Below are positions 17,248 to 25,190 of a DNA stretch of 64,000 bases, piece by piece. Origin of the DNA: Skermanella rosea (GTDB lineage: Bacteria; Pseudomonadota; Alphaproteobacteria; Azospirillales; Azospirillaceae); contig NZ_CP086114.1 of assembly GCF_016806835.2 (NCBI RefSeq), positions 248,001-312,000 on the forward strand, in the 5' to 3' direction. The notes below the pieces were generated by a model. It was not told the origin of the DNA. It searched no databases and was given only the letters and a program-made list of their open reading frames with translations. Every line of letters begins with the position of its first letter. Positions within the stretch are counted from its first letter, which is position 1. The translations under genes and the position numbers were made by a program.

Positions 17248-17318
17248 CAGGCAAGCGGTTGGACCTGTAAACTGCGCGGCACCGTACCAAAGACCGATGT
17301 CCAGAGGGACACCTGCCC

Positions 17319-18059
17319 ATGAGCGCAGCCCCCGGCGAGGCACCGCCCCCGCCCGTCCAGGCCCGGCAGACCCAGGCCCGGCAGACGAAGCTGAGCGACA
17401 GGATCTACGAACAGGTCCTGGGCCTGATCGTCAACGGGGAGTTCCCGGTGGACGCGAAACTGCCCGCCGAGGCGGACCTGTCGGCCCGTTTCGCCTGCTC
17501 CCGACCGGTCGTGCGCGAGGCGCTGGCGCGGCTGCGCGACGACGGGCTGATCGTGTCGCGCCAGGGGGCGGGAAGCTTCGTCAGGCGGCGGCCCGACCGG
17601 GACGTGCTGCGCATCGCCCCGGTCGGCAGCATCGCCGACATCCAGCGCTGCTTCGAGTTCCGGGCCGTGATCGAGGGCGAGGCCGCCGCCTTCGCCGCCG
17701 CCCGCCACGACCGGGACACCCTGGCCGACATCGGTGTGGCGCTGAAGGCGCTGGACGCGGTCATCGCCTCCGGCAGCCTGGGCGTGGAGGCGGACCTGAA
17801 TTTCCATCTCGCGATCGCCCGCGCCGCTCGGAACCACTTCTTCGAGGCGACCATGATCTCGATCCTGACCCATGTCGGATTCGCCATGAACCTCGCCCGC
17901 AGCCTGTCGCTGGCCCGCCCGATCGAACGCCTGCACCAGGTCCAGGCCGAGCACATCGCGATTTTCGAGGCGATCAGCGCCCGGGACGCCGAAGGCGCCC
18001 GGCATGCCATGCGGACCCACGTGGAAAATGCCCGCCAGCGGGTGTTCGAGGGTCAGTAG
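17319..18059 (+). CDS. GntR family (FCD/FadR-type) transcriptional regulator
   Basis: A 246-residue regulator. Residues about 28-90 are a winged helix typical of GntR (LPAEADLSARFACSRPVVREAL, then GLIVSRQGAGSFV). Residues about 110-235 form an all-helical FCD ligand-binding domain with the EFRAVIEGEAAA and FHLAIARAARN segments. FCD regulators usually sense small organic acids through a metal site. The ATG follows gaggga. It is divergent from the Ldh-TAXI-TRAP operon, its most likely target, and 61 bp upstream of the aminotransferase-ABC genes, which it might also control. Confidence 0.93.
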   Translation: MSAAPGEAPPPPVQARQTQARQTKLSDRIYEQVLGLIVNGEFPVDAKLPAEADLSARFACSRPVVREALARLRDDGLIVSRQGAGSFVRRRPDRDVLRIAPVGSIADIQRCFEFRAVIEGEAAAFAAARHDRDTLADIGVALKALDAVIASGSLGVEADLNFHLAIARAARNHFFEATMISILTHVGFAMNLARSLSLARPIERLHQVQAEHIAIFEAISARDAEGARHAMRTHVENARQRVFEGQ

Positions 18060-18120
18060 CCTTCCGGCCCCATTGGTGGTTCAATGGGTCGAATGCGAAT
18101 GAAACCGGAGGGAGACGGCG

Positions 18121-19059
18121 ATGGCAGTGCTTGCCAACCAGCGCGTGGCCTATTTCAACGGGCGGATCGTTCCCGAGCGCGAAGTGGTCGTACCGTTCCG
18201 CGACCGAAGCTTCCTGCGCGGCGACGCGGTGTTCGACAGTACCCGCACCTTCGGCGGCCGGCCGTTCCGCCTCCGGCAGCATGTCGACCGGCTTTACCGC
18301 TCGCTCAGATACCTCCGGATCGATCCCGGCCTGACGCCGGACGAGATGCTGTCGATCAGCGAGGAGGTGCTGGCGCGCAACGTCCATCTGCTGGACGAGA
18401 ACAGCGACTACTGGATCAGCCAGCGCGTCTCGCGCGGCACCGACGCCGCCGGCGACGAGGGGTGGGAGCACAGCGGCCCGACCGTGATCGTCGAATGCAT
18501 GCCGATCCCGCTGAAGAAACGCGCCCGGCTCTACCGCGACGGCATGGACGTGGTCGTCCCCGCCGTCCGCCGGACCCCGCCCGAGGCCTTCAGCCCCCGC
18601 GCCAAGACCCACAACTACCTGAACTTGGTCATGGGCGACATGGAGGCCCACGCGGTCGATCCCGACGCCTGGGCCGTGCTGCTCGACGTCAACGGCAACC
18701 TGGCGGAGGGAACGGGCAGCAACATCTTCCTGGTCCGCGACGGCCGCCTCTACACCCCGCAGGAGCGCTATGTCCTGCCCGGCATCAGCCGGCGGGTCGT
18801 CATGGACCTGGCCGAGGCCGAGGGCATACCGCTGGTCGAGGCCGACCTGGACCTGTACGACGCGGCGACCGCGGACGAGATCTTCATCACCTCCACCAGC
18901 CTGTGCATCTGCCCGGTGCGCAGCGTCAACGGCAACCCGGTCGGAGCCGTTCCGGGTCCGATGACCAGGCGGCTGACCGACGCCTATGTCCGCCATGCCG
19001 GGTTCGACTTCGTGGCCCAGTACCTGCGCCACCTCGACACGGCCGCCGCCGGCCGATGA
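18121..19059 (+). CDS. Class IV PLP aminotransferase (branched-chain/D-amino acid type)
   Basis: A 312-residue fold-type IV aminotransferase. The PLP lysine is in SPRAKTHNYLN; the C-terminal motif EGTGSNIFLV and the phosphate-binding ITSTSLCICPV are in place. Family members include IlvE, D-amino-acid transaminase and (R)-amine transaminases, and I cannot choose between them. Its stop overlaps the next start as ATGA, so it is translationally coupled to a polyamine-type ABC ATPase. That linkage suggests catabolism of an imported amino compound rather than biosynthesis (inference). Confidence 0.9.
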   Translation: MAVLANQRVAYFNGRIVPEREVVVPFRDRSFLRGDAVFDSTRTFGGRPFRLRQHVDRLYRSLRYLRIDPGLTPDEMLSISEEVLARNVHLLDENSDYWISQRVSRGTDAAGDEGWEHSGPTVIVECMPIPLKKRARLYRDGMDVVVPAVRRTPPEAFSPRAKTHNYLNLVMGDMEAHAVDPDAWAVLLDVNGNLAEGTGSNIFLVRDGRLYTPQERYVLPGISRRVVMDLAEAEGIPLVEADLDLYDAATADEIFITSTSLCICPVRSVNGNPVGAVPGPMTRRLTDAYVRHAGFDFVAQYLRHLDTAAAGR

Positions 19060-20108
19060 CGTCGATAACGCTGAACGAGGTTTCGAAGCATTACGGGCCT
19101 TTCCGGGCCGTGGACGGCATCGACCTGGAGGTGCGGCAGGGAGAGTTCGTCACCATCCTGGGGCCGAGCGGATCGGGCAAGACCACGGTCCTCAGCATGA
19201 TCGCCGGCCTCAACCACCCGACCCGCGGGAGCATCTGGCTGGGCGGGCGCGACGTGACCTGGATGAAGGCGGCGGAGCGGAACGTCGGGCTGGTCTTCCA
19301 GAGCTACGCGCTGTTCCCGCACATGACGGTCTTCGACAACGTCGCGTTCCCGCTGACGGTGCGCAACGTGTCGAAGGCGGACATCCGCGCCCGCGTGGAC
19401 CGGGCGCTCGCCGTCGTCCGGCTGGACGGGTTCCAGAAGCGCAAGCCGCAGCAGCTTTCCGGCGGGCAGCAGCAGCGGGTGGCGCTGGCCCGGGCCATCG
19501 TGTTCCAGCCGGACATCCTGCTGCTCGACGAACCGCTCGGCGCCCTGGACCGCAAGCTCCGCGAGGAGGTGCAGGTCGAGCTGCGGCACCTCCAGCGCAC
19601 GCTCGGCATCACCACGATCCTGGTGACCCACGACCAGGAGGAGGCGCTGTCCCTCTCCGACCGGATCGTCGTGCTGAGCGAGGGCAGGGTGCAGCAGATC
19701 GCGACCCCGCAGGACGCCTACCTGAAGCCGCGGACCCGCTTCGTCGCCGAGTTCCTGGGGACGGCCAACCTGTTCGAGGGGCGCCTGGAACAGGGCGGGA
19801 CGCTGGCGCTGACCGACGGCTCCCGCCTGGCGGCGCCGTCCTCGGACCTGCCGGCCGGCGCCGCCGTCGTGGCGATCGTCCGGCCGGAGCGCATCCAGCT
19901 CGGCGATGCGGAGGAGGACGGCCGGGGCGGCGTTCCCGCGGTCATCGAGGACATGGTCTATCTCGGCCAATCCATCCGCTACCACCTGCGCCGCCCCGAC
20001 GGCCAGGGCGCGGTCGTCCTGTCCCTGGACCGGGGCGCCCGTTTCACCCCCGGCCAGTCCGTCCACCTGAACTGGCAGCCGGAGGATGTCTGGATCATCC
20101 CGGGGTGA
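19056..20108 (+). CDS. Spermidine/putrescine-type ABC transporter ATP-binding protein (PotA-like)
   Basis: A 350-residue ATPase. It has Walker A GPSGSGKTT near residue 37, the signature LSGGQQQRVALARA, Walker B ILLLDEPLGALD and the switch histidine in LVTHDQEEA. The C-terminal 110 residues are a TOBE-type regulatory domain (VRPERIQLG). The start overlaps the aminotransferase stop. No permease or binding protein lies next to it. The matching PotD/PotB/PotC-like genes begin 3.2 kb further on, beyond an IS110 element and a divergent aminotransferase, and lack an ATPase of their own. I infer they form one transporter. Confidence 0.93.
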   Translation: MTSITLNEVSKHYGPFRAVDGIDLEVRQGEFVTILGPSGSGKTTVLSMIAGLNHPTRGSIWLGGRDVTWMKAAERNVGLVFQSYALFPHMTVFDNVAFPLTVRNVSKADIRARVDRALAVVRLDGFQKRKPQQLSGGQQQRVALARAIVFQPDILLLDEPLGALDRKLREEVQVELRHLQRTLGITTILVTHDQEEALSLSDRIVVLSEGRVQQIATPQDAYLKPRTRFVAEFLGTANLFEGRLEQGGTLALTDGSRLAAPSSDLPAGAAVVAIVRPERIQLGDAEEDGRGGVPAVIEDMVYLGQSIRYHLRRPDGQGAVVLSLDRGARFTPGQSVHLNWQPEDVWIIPG

Positions 20109-20293
20109 GGGGAGGAACCTCCCCGGCCACTTCCGGAATCGGCCCGCGAAGAGCAGGGAAGCGTAGGTCGGCCTTCGCCCGCCAGGGCGAACGCCGACAG
20201 CCACCAGGAAGGCCACCAGGAAGGCCACCAGGAAGGCCACCAGGAAGGTCGGAGTACGATGTCGGCGTTCGCCTTGCGGCGAAGGCCGACCTT
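20109..20293. repeat. REP-like inverted pair flanking a 12-bp tandem array
   Basis: A ggggagg/cctcccc hairpin (20109-20124) follows the ATPase stop directly. Arms at 20163-20198 and 20261-20293 are inverted copies with gtcggccttcgcc and ggcgaacgccgac cores; each arm is itself palindromic. Between them the 12-mer ggccaccaggaa occurs four times (20199-20246, first copy with one change). The whole forms a stem-loop with the tandem array in the loop. No gene is seen here. Confidence 0.75.
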
Positions 20294-20304
20294 GTCTTAT
20301 GGCG

Positions 20305-20499
20305 GTGGGGTATAAGGCGGTGTCCGAGGGATACCGGCGCCCCCTGACGGGGACGCCGGTACGCGGGGTCAGGACACTGTGGCCGACCAAGGCTCGACAC
20401 CGTACGTAGCGAAGTGCCTGCCCCGAACCCTCGGCGTTCCTCGCACAGTTGCCAGGCGCCGGCCTTGAGCCGGACGCCGCAGACAAGGACGAGTTCGCC
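20305..20499 (+). ncRNA. Candidate IS110 bridge RNA region
   Basis: IS110-group elements carry a structured RNA in the non-coding end upstream of the transposase, with loops pairing to target and donor DNA (family knowledge). This stretch has no gene and contains nested stems: taccggcg/cgccggta at 20332-20339 and 20354-20361 inside tgtcc/ggaca, and ccggc/gccgg around 20459-20474. Exact ends and guide loops cannot be set without the element's boundaries. Confidence 0.4.
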
Positions 20500-21531
20500 A
20501 TGCCTTGCCAAGTCTACTGCATCGGCATCGATGCCTCCACCCAGTTTCTCGATACCCACGGCCTGCCGGGCCACACCCGCCGGCGCCTGCCCAACAGCCC
20601 GGAAAGCCATGGCGAGTTGGCCACTATCCTGAGCGCGCTGCGCGAGGGCGGCAACGACGTGCTGGTCGTCATGGAAGCGTCGGGCGGCTGCGAGCGCGGC
20701 CTGCATCACGCCCTGGCCGCGGCCGGCGTAGCGACGGCCATCGTCAACCCCAAGCGGGTGCGGGACTTCGCCCGCTCGAACGGCTGGCTGGCCAAAACCG
20801 ACCGGGTCGACGCCCGGGCGCTCAAGGCGTTCGGCGAGGCCAACCGGCCGCGCGCCACCCCGATTCCGGAGCCGGTCCGCGCCGAGTTGATCGAGCTGCT
20901 CGACTACCGCGACCAGGTGCTGGCCGAGATCACTGCCCGGTCTCATCAGATCGAGCACTTCCACTCCGAGGCGATGCGCCAGGTTGCCGGCGCCGCGCTG
21001 GAGGCGCTCCGGGGCCAGGCGGCCGAGTTGGCCGAGCAGATCGCGATGACCGTCTACTGCGACGCCGAGCTGAGCCGGCGCGCTGCGCTGCTGCGCAGCT
21101 TCAAGGGCGTCGGGCCGCTGACCTCGGCCATGCTGGTCGCCTATCTGCCCGAACTCGGCTCGCTGAACGAGAAGCAGGTAGCCAGCCTGGCCGGGCTTGC
21201 GCCGTTCGCCTGCGACAGCGGCACGTTGCGGGGGGTGCGCCGGATTTACGGCGGCCGCGCCAAGGTGCGCCATGCGCTGTTCCACGTCGCCCGCATCGGT
21301 CTGCGCTGGAACCCGGTGCTCAAGAAGTTGTACGAGCGCCTCAAGGCGCGCGGCAAAGCGGGGAAGGTGGCGCTGGTCGCCTGCATGCGCAAGGCCCTGG
21401 TGATGCTCAACGCCCTGCTCAAGGCGGGTGAGCCTTGGGACCCGGACCACGAAGCGAAAAAGGCCGACCAGGCGGCATTGCGCAAGACGGCCACGGCTGT
21501 GGCCGAGGCTACGTCCCCGGCCGCCGCCTGA
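20500..21531 (+). CDS. IS110 family transposase (DEDD type)
   Basis: A 343-residue transposase. The N-terminal RuvC-like DEDD domain shows IGIDAS, the glutamate in MEASGG and KTDRVDARAL. The C-terminal transposase_20 domain shows SFKGVGPLTSAMLVAY, ASLAGLAPFACDSG and the GGRAKVRHALF segment with the nucleophile-region serine upstream. The ATG at 20500 is preferred over an in-frame upstream start at 20449 because the family begins a few residues before IGID. The gene looks intact, so the element may still be active. Confidence 0.93.
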   Translation: MPCQVYCIGIDASTQFLDTHGLPGHTRRRLPNSPESHGELATILSALREGGNDVLVVMEASGGCERGLHHALAAAGVATAIVNPKRVRDFARSNGWLAKTDRVDARALKAFGEANRPRATPIPEPVRAELIELLDYRDQVLAEITARSHQIEHFHSEAMRQVAGAALEALRGQAAELAEQIAMTVYCDAELSRRAALLRSFKGVGPLTSAMLVAYLPELGSLNEKQVASLAGLAPFACDSGTLRGVRRIYGGRAKVRHALFHVARIGLRWNPVLKKLYERLKARGKAGKVALVACMRKALVMLNALLKAGEPWDPDHEAKKADQAALRKTATAVAEATSPAAA

Positions 21532-21838
21532 GGCTCCATCCCTTTGTTCGATCGGCGGCACCATCCCTCCGTCCCGACCTGGGGTCCACTTGGCGGCGCG
21601 TGGAACGGCGGTCAAGGATGGCCGAAGGCCACCGCGGAGCGGCGCGCAGCGTCCTTGAGGGCCGTTCCACGCGCCGTCACACTTGGCCCGAACGGGGGGC
21701 GGCTCCAACTCCCACTGTTTGACCACTGACACAGTCCAAAGCAGGACACGGCTACACGTCTGCACCACCACAGTGGAAAATTGTGCTTGATGAGGAGACA
21801 ACAACCGCCAAATAACAGTTGCTACCGGGCGGACCGGA
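21532..21838. repeat. IS110 downstream flank with large hairpin
   Basis: There is no gene in this 307-bp stretch. Arms ggcgcgtggaacgg (21595-21608) and ccgttccacgcgcc (21662-21675) are a perfect 14-bp inverted repeat, with further partial pairing inside (caagga/tccttg). The hairpin sits past the transposase and before the convergent aminotransferase end. It could be a REP-type element or a transcription terminator without a clear U tract. The IS right end should lie close to its left side. Confidence 0.5.
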
Positions 21839-23161
21839 TCAATCCGGATTGCCGAGCACCTCTCCGTTTTCCGCCAGGAACGCCTCGAAAGCATCGACGA
21901 AGCCGTCGTGGTCGGCATCGGCCAGCGGCAGCGACAGGCTCAGGAAGCCGCGGTGGGCGAAGTAGAAGCCCTTGGCCATCATCTCCAGGTGGAGCAAAGC
22001 GCGCGCGGCCTCCGGCGTCGCCTCGGCGTCGGCCGGCCGGTGGATGGGCCGGGTCTGGAAATGGATGCCCAGGATCGAGCCTACGCCGGTCGCCAGGACC
22101 GGCACCCCCGCCCGCTGGCCCGCCTCGTTCAGCCGGCGGCGCAGCGCGTCGCCCCGTCGGTTCAGGCGGTCGGCGGCTTCCGGCGTGTAGAGCTTGGTCA
22201 GTCCGGCGACGCCGGCCGCCATGGTCAGGACGTTGTTGTTGAAGGTTCCCGCATGGGCCCAGGCGTCCGGCCGGCGCGGGTCGTAGTGCGCCATCAGGTC
22301 GGCGCGGCCGCCGAACGCGCCGAAGGTCAGCCCGCCGCCCAGGTACTTCCCGAAGGAGGTCATGTCCGGGACGATTCCCAGCCTCGACTGCAACCCGCCC
22401 GGCGACAGGCGCGAGGTCATGACCTCGTCGAAGATCAGCACGACGCCGTGCCGGGTCGCCGCGTCGCGCAGCGCCCGGAGGAATTCCGGGGTGCCGGCGA
22501 TGCAGCCGCCGGCGCCCATCATCGGCTCGACGATGATGGCGGCAAGGTCGCCCGCATGGCGTTCCACCAGCTCGACGGCGGCCTGGGCATCGTTGTAGGG
22601 CGCCGTGACCGTCGGGATCGGCAGGTTGATCGGCGAGCGCTTCTTTCCGAAGGTCAGCACGCCGCCATGGTAGGCGCCCTCGAACACCATCGCGCGGGAC
22701 CGGCCGGTCGCGGCCCGCGCGGTCATCAGCGCCATCAGGTTGGCCTCGGTGCCCGAATTGCAGAACCGCACCAGGTCGACGGAGGGGAAACGCCCGCAGA
22801 TCAGGCCGGCCAGCTCGACCTCGTAGCGGTTGGGCCCGCCCAGCACGATGCCGCTGTCCAGCGCCTCGACCACCGCCTGCCGGATCACAGGATTGGAATG
22901 CCCGTAGAGGCCCGCCGTGTATTCGCCCAGGAAGTCGAGATAGCAGTGTCCGTCGGCATCCCACAGCCGGGCGCCCTCGCCCCGCTCGATGGTCACGGGA
23001 AAGGGCGGATGGAACAGGACGGTCCGGGTATTGCCGCCGGGCAGCGTCCGGCACGCCGTCTCGTACCGCCGTTGGCTGATCGGGTTACTCTCGATGAAGC
23101 GGGCAGTCGCGTCATGTAGTGCCGCATCAAGCGAAATGTTCCGAATTGATAATCCGGCCAT
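21839..23161 (-). CDS. Class III PLP aminotransferase (glutamate-1-semialdehyde aminomutase-like)
   Basis: About 440 residues of the class III aminotransferase family. It has SGTEANLMALMTARA for phosphate binding, the pyridine-nitrogen aspartate in IFDEVMTSR and the Schiff-base lysine in SFGKYLGGGLTFGAFGG. It resembles GSA aminomutase, but the context of a divergent PotD-like transporter argues for an amine or beta/omega-amino-acid transaminase rather than haem synthesis (inference). The ATG at 23161 with gggggaaag upstream is chosen; the frame is open further upstream to 23371 but enters the divergent gene's leader and coding start. Confidence 0.9.
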   Translation of the reverse strand: MAGLSIRNISLDAALHDATARFIESNPISQRRYETACRTLPGGNTRTVLFHPPFPVTIERGEGARLWDADGHCYLDFLGEYTAGLYGHSNPVIRQAVVEALDSGIVLGGPNRYEVELAGLICGRFPSVDLVRFCNSGTEANLMALMTARAATGRSRAMVFEGAYHGGVLTFGKKRSPINLPIPTVTAPYNDAQAAVELVERHAGDLAAIIVEPMMGAGGCIAGTPEFLRALRDAATRHGVVLIFDEVMTSRLSPGGLQSRLGIVPDMTSFGKYLGGGLTFGAFGGRADLMAHYDPRRPDAWAHAGTFNNNVLTMAAGVAGLTKLYTPEAADRLNRRGDALRRRLNEAGQRAGVPVLATGVGSILGIHFQTRPIHRPADAEATPEAARALLHLEMMAKGFYFAHRGFLSLSLPLADADHDGFVDAFEAFLAENGEVLGNPD

Positions 23162-23204
23162 AATACTTTCCCCCGTCCGGCTTGTTTTCTTGTCTGTCAA
23201 TTCG

Positions 23205-23229
23205 TTGCACGTCCGCCGCTTTGGTGCAA
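23205..23229. promoter_or_regulatory. Inverted repeat in divergent aminotransferase/transporter promoter
   Basis: ttgcac (23205-23210) and gtgcaa (23224-23229) are perfect inverted half sites 13 bp apart, nested within looser ctgtcaa.../...tgacag pairing. They lie in the 100-bp region between the divergent class III aminotransferase and the PotD-like gene, a natural place for a shared operator. No regulator is identified. Confidence 0.35.
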
Positions 23230-23261
23230 TCCTTCGAAAACTGAATGACAGGGAGCGGACA

Positions 23262-24311
23262 ATGATAAATCCAGCGAAGACTCCAGCAACGATCATTGCC
23301 AGGGCAGCCCTTTTCGCCGGATCGCTCGTCGCGGCGACTTCGCTGGGCACCGTGGCGCATGCCCAGCTCAACGAGATCCGGATGATGGAGGCCGGCGGCG
23401 CGTCCGGCGAGTCGATCGAGGAGGGCTACCTCAAGCCCTTCACGGAGAAGACCGGCATCAAGGTCGTCCGGGAAAGCCCGTGGTCGCTCGGCAAGCTTCG
23501 GGGTATGGTGGAGACCGGCGTCATCACCAACGCCATCGTCGAGCTGGACAGCCTCGCGGTCGAGCAGGCCAAGGCGCTGAACCTGCTGGAGCCGCTGGAC
23601 TGGCAGGCGATCGACCCCATGCCGATCTTCGACGAGGCGCGGCAGGAAAAGGCGATCGGCTACCAGTACTACTCGACGCTGATGGCCTGGCGGGCCGACG
23701 CCAAGCCGGTATCGAGCTGGGCCGAGTTCTGGGACGTGGAGAACTTCCCCGGCAAGCGCGCGCTGCCCAACTATCCCACATACACCCTGCCCATCGCGCT
23801 GCTGGCCGACGGCGTGAAGCCGGAGGACCTCTATCCGCTCGACCTGGACCGCGCCTTCGAAAGCCTGGAGAAGATCAAGGGCCATGTCTCGGTCTGGTGG
23901 GACGCCGGCGCGCAGCCGCCGCAGCTGCTGAAGGACAACGAAGTCCAGTACGCGGTCGCCTGGTCCGGCCGGGTCGCCGGGCAGGAGGGGATCGGCTACA
24001 CCTTCAAGAACGCCCTGCTCGACCTCGCCTTCTTCACCGTGCCCCGGGGCGCCAGCGCGGAGCAGAAGGCCGCCGCCTTCAAGATCATGCACGAAATGAC
24101 GGTGCCGGAGAACCAGGCCGCCGCCGCCAAGGTGATCTCCTACACGGGCAACAGCCCGGACCTGGAACCGCTGCTGCCCCAGGACAGGCTGGACGAGTTC
24201 CCGACCACCCAGGCCAACAAGCAAGTGCAGATCCTGCCGGAGCCGAAATGGTGGTTCGAGAACGCCGACCTGGTCGAGGAACGCTGGCAGGAATTCAAGC
24301 TGGGCCTGTGA
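23262..24311 (+). CDS. Spermidine/putrescine-type ABC transporter substrate-binding protein (PotD-like)
   Basis: A 349-residue periplasmic receptor. The signal peptide ends near residue 34 (TVAHAQ). The mature part has the group's features: YLKPFTEKTGIKVV, GKRALPNYPTYTLPI, a W-rich binding region (VSVWWDAGAQ) and the terminal PKWWFENADLVEERWQEFK. The ATG at 23262 is preceded by gggagcgg; the frame is open upstream, but that portion overlaps the divergent gene. It starts the receptor-permease-permease operon. The ligand is likely a polyamine or related cationic or amino compound. Confidence 0.92.
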   Translation: MINPAKTPATIIARAALFAGSLVAATSLGTVAHAQLNEIRMMEAGGASGESIEEGYLKPFTEKTGIKVVRESPWSLGKLRGMVETGVITNAIVELDSLAVEQAKALNLLEPLDWQAIDPMPIFDEARQEKAIGYQYYSTLMAWRADAKPVSSWAEFWDVENFPGKRALPNYPTYTLPIALLADGVKPEDLYPLDLDRAFESLEKIKGHVSVWWDAGAQPPQLLKDNEVQYAVAWSGRVAGQEGIGYTFKNALLDLAFFTVPRGASAEQKAAAFKIMHEMTVPENQAAAAKVISYTGNSPDLEPLLPQDRLDEFPTTQANKQVQILPEPKWWFENADLVEERWQEFKLGL

Positions 24312-24350
24312 CGCGCTGAAGAGGGGCGAGGCCAGGGACGCAAGAGTCAG

Positions 24351-25190
24351 ATGTCTTCCGCAAGATGGCGCCCGCCGCCCGGGGCGGCATATGTCATGCC
24401 GCTCCTCCTCGCCATGCTGCTGGCGTTCAACCTGCCGATCCTCCTGATGCTCGGGCGCAGCGTGTCGGGACTGGAGTTCAGCCTTGAGCATTACCAGCGG
24501 CTGGTCGAGGCGCCGGTCTACCTGCGGGTGCTGGCGAACACCTTCAAGATCGCGGCGATCTCCACCCTCGCCTGCATGGTGCTGGGCTATCCGCTGGCCT
24601 ACTGGATGCGCGGCCTGCGTCCGGGCTGGCAGCTCGTCGCCGTCTCGCTGGTGGTGCTGCCCTTCTGGGTCAGCATCCTGGTGCGGACATATGCCTGGAT
24701 CGTCGTGCTGGGGAACGACGGCGTGGTGAACAGGACGCTGATGGGGCTGGGCCTGATCGTAGATCCGCTGCCGTTCCTCTATGCCGAGCTGGGCGTGGTG
24801 ATCGGGACGACGAACATCCTGCTGCCCTTCCTGGTGCTGCCGCTGTTCGCCGCGATGCTGAAGATCGACGGCCGGCTGCTGGACGCGGCGGCCTCGCTGG
24901 GAGCGCCGCCCCGCACGATCTTCCTGCGGGTGTTCTTCCCGCTCACCATCCCGTCCTTCGGGGCGGGGGCGGTGCTGGTCTTCATCCTGACGCTGGGCTT
25001 CTTCGTGACCCCGGCCATCCTGGGCGGCGGCCGGGTGCCGATGATCGCCAACATGCTGGAGACGCTGATCAACCGCATGCCCCGGTGGGAGCTGGCGGCC
25101 GCGATCTCCACCGTGCTGCTGGTGGTCACGCTGCTGTTCTTCGCGCTCTACCGGCGCCTGACCGAAGCGTCGGAGGGCACCCTGCGATGA
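24351..25190 (+). CDS. ABC transporter permease (PotB-like)
   Basis: A 279-residue inner-membrane permease with six predicted helices. The EAA loop that contacts the ATPase is around residues 175-195 (LLDAAASLGAPPRTIFLRVFFPLTIP). It follows the receptor gene by 39 bp and overlaps the second permease start by ATGA. PotB-type permeases pair with a PotC-type subunit and a PotA-type ATPase; the only such ATPase in the window is at 19056-20108. Confidence 0.93.
   Translation: MSSARWRPPPGAAYVMPLLLAMLLAFNLPILLMLGRSVSGLEFSLEHYQRLVEAPVYLRVLANTFKIAAISTLACMVLGYPLAYWMRGLRPGWQLVAVSLVVLPFWVSILVRTYAWIVVLGNDGVVNRTLMGLGLIVDPLPFLYAELGVVIGTTNILLPFLVLPLFAAMLKIDGRLLDAAASLGAPPRTIFLRVFFPLTIPSFGAGAVLVFILTLGFFVTPAILGGGRVPMIANMLETLINRMPRWELAAAISTVLLVVTLLFFALYRRLTEASEGTLR

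Larger units (their letters stand above)
20305..21580 (+). mobile_element. IS110 family insertion sequence (boundaries approximate)
   Basis: It contains a full-length IS110 transposase with a long non-coding upstream end and a short downstream end, the usual layout of the IS110 group. IS110 elements lack long terminal inverted repeats and make little or no target duplication, so the ends given are estimates. It lies between the PotA-like ATPase gene and the class III aminotransferase gene. Confidence 0.65.

Noticed and set aside
20199-20246. Possible CRISPR array
   Set aside because: The four 12-bp units are directly adjacent with no spacers, and no cas gene is near.
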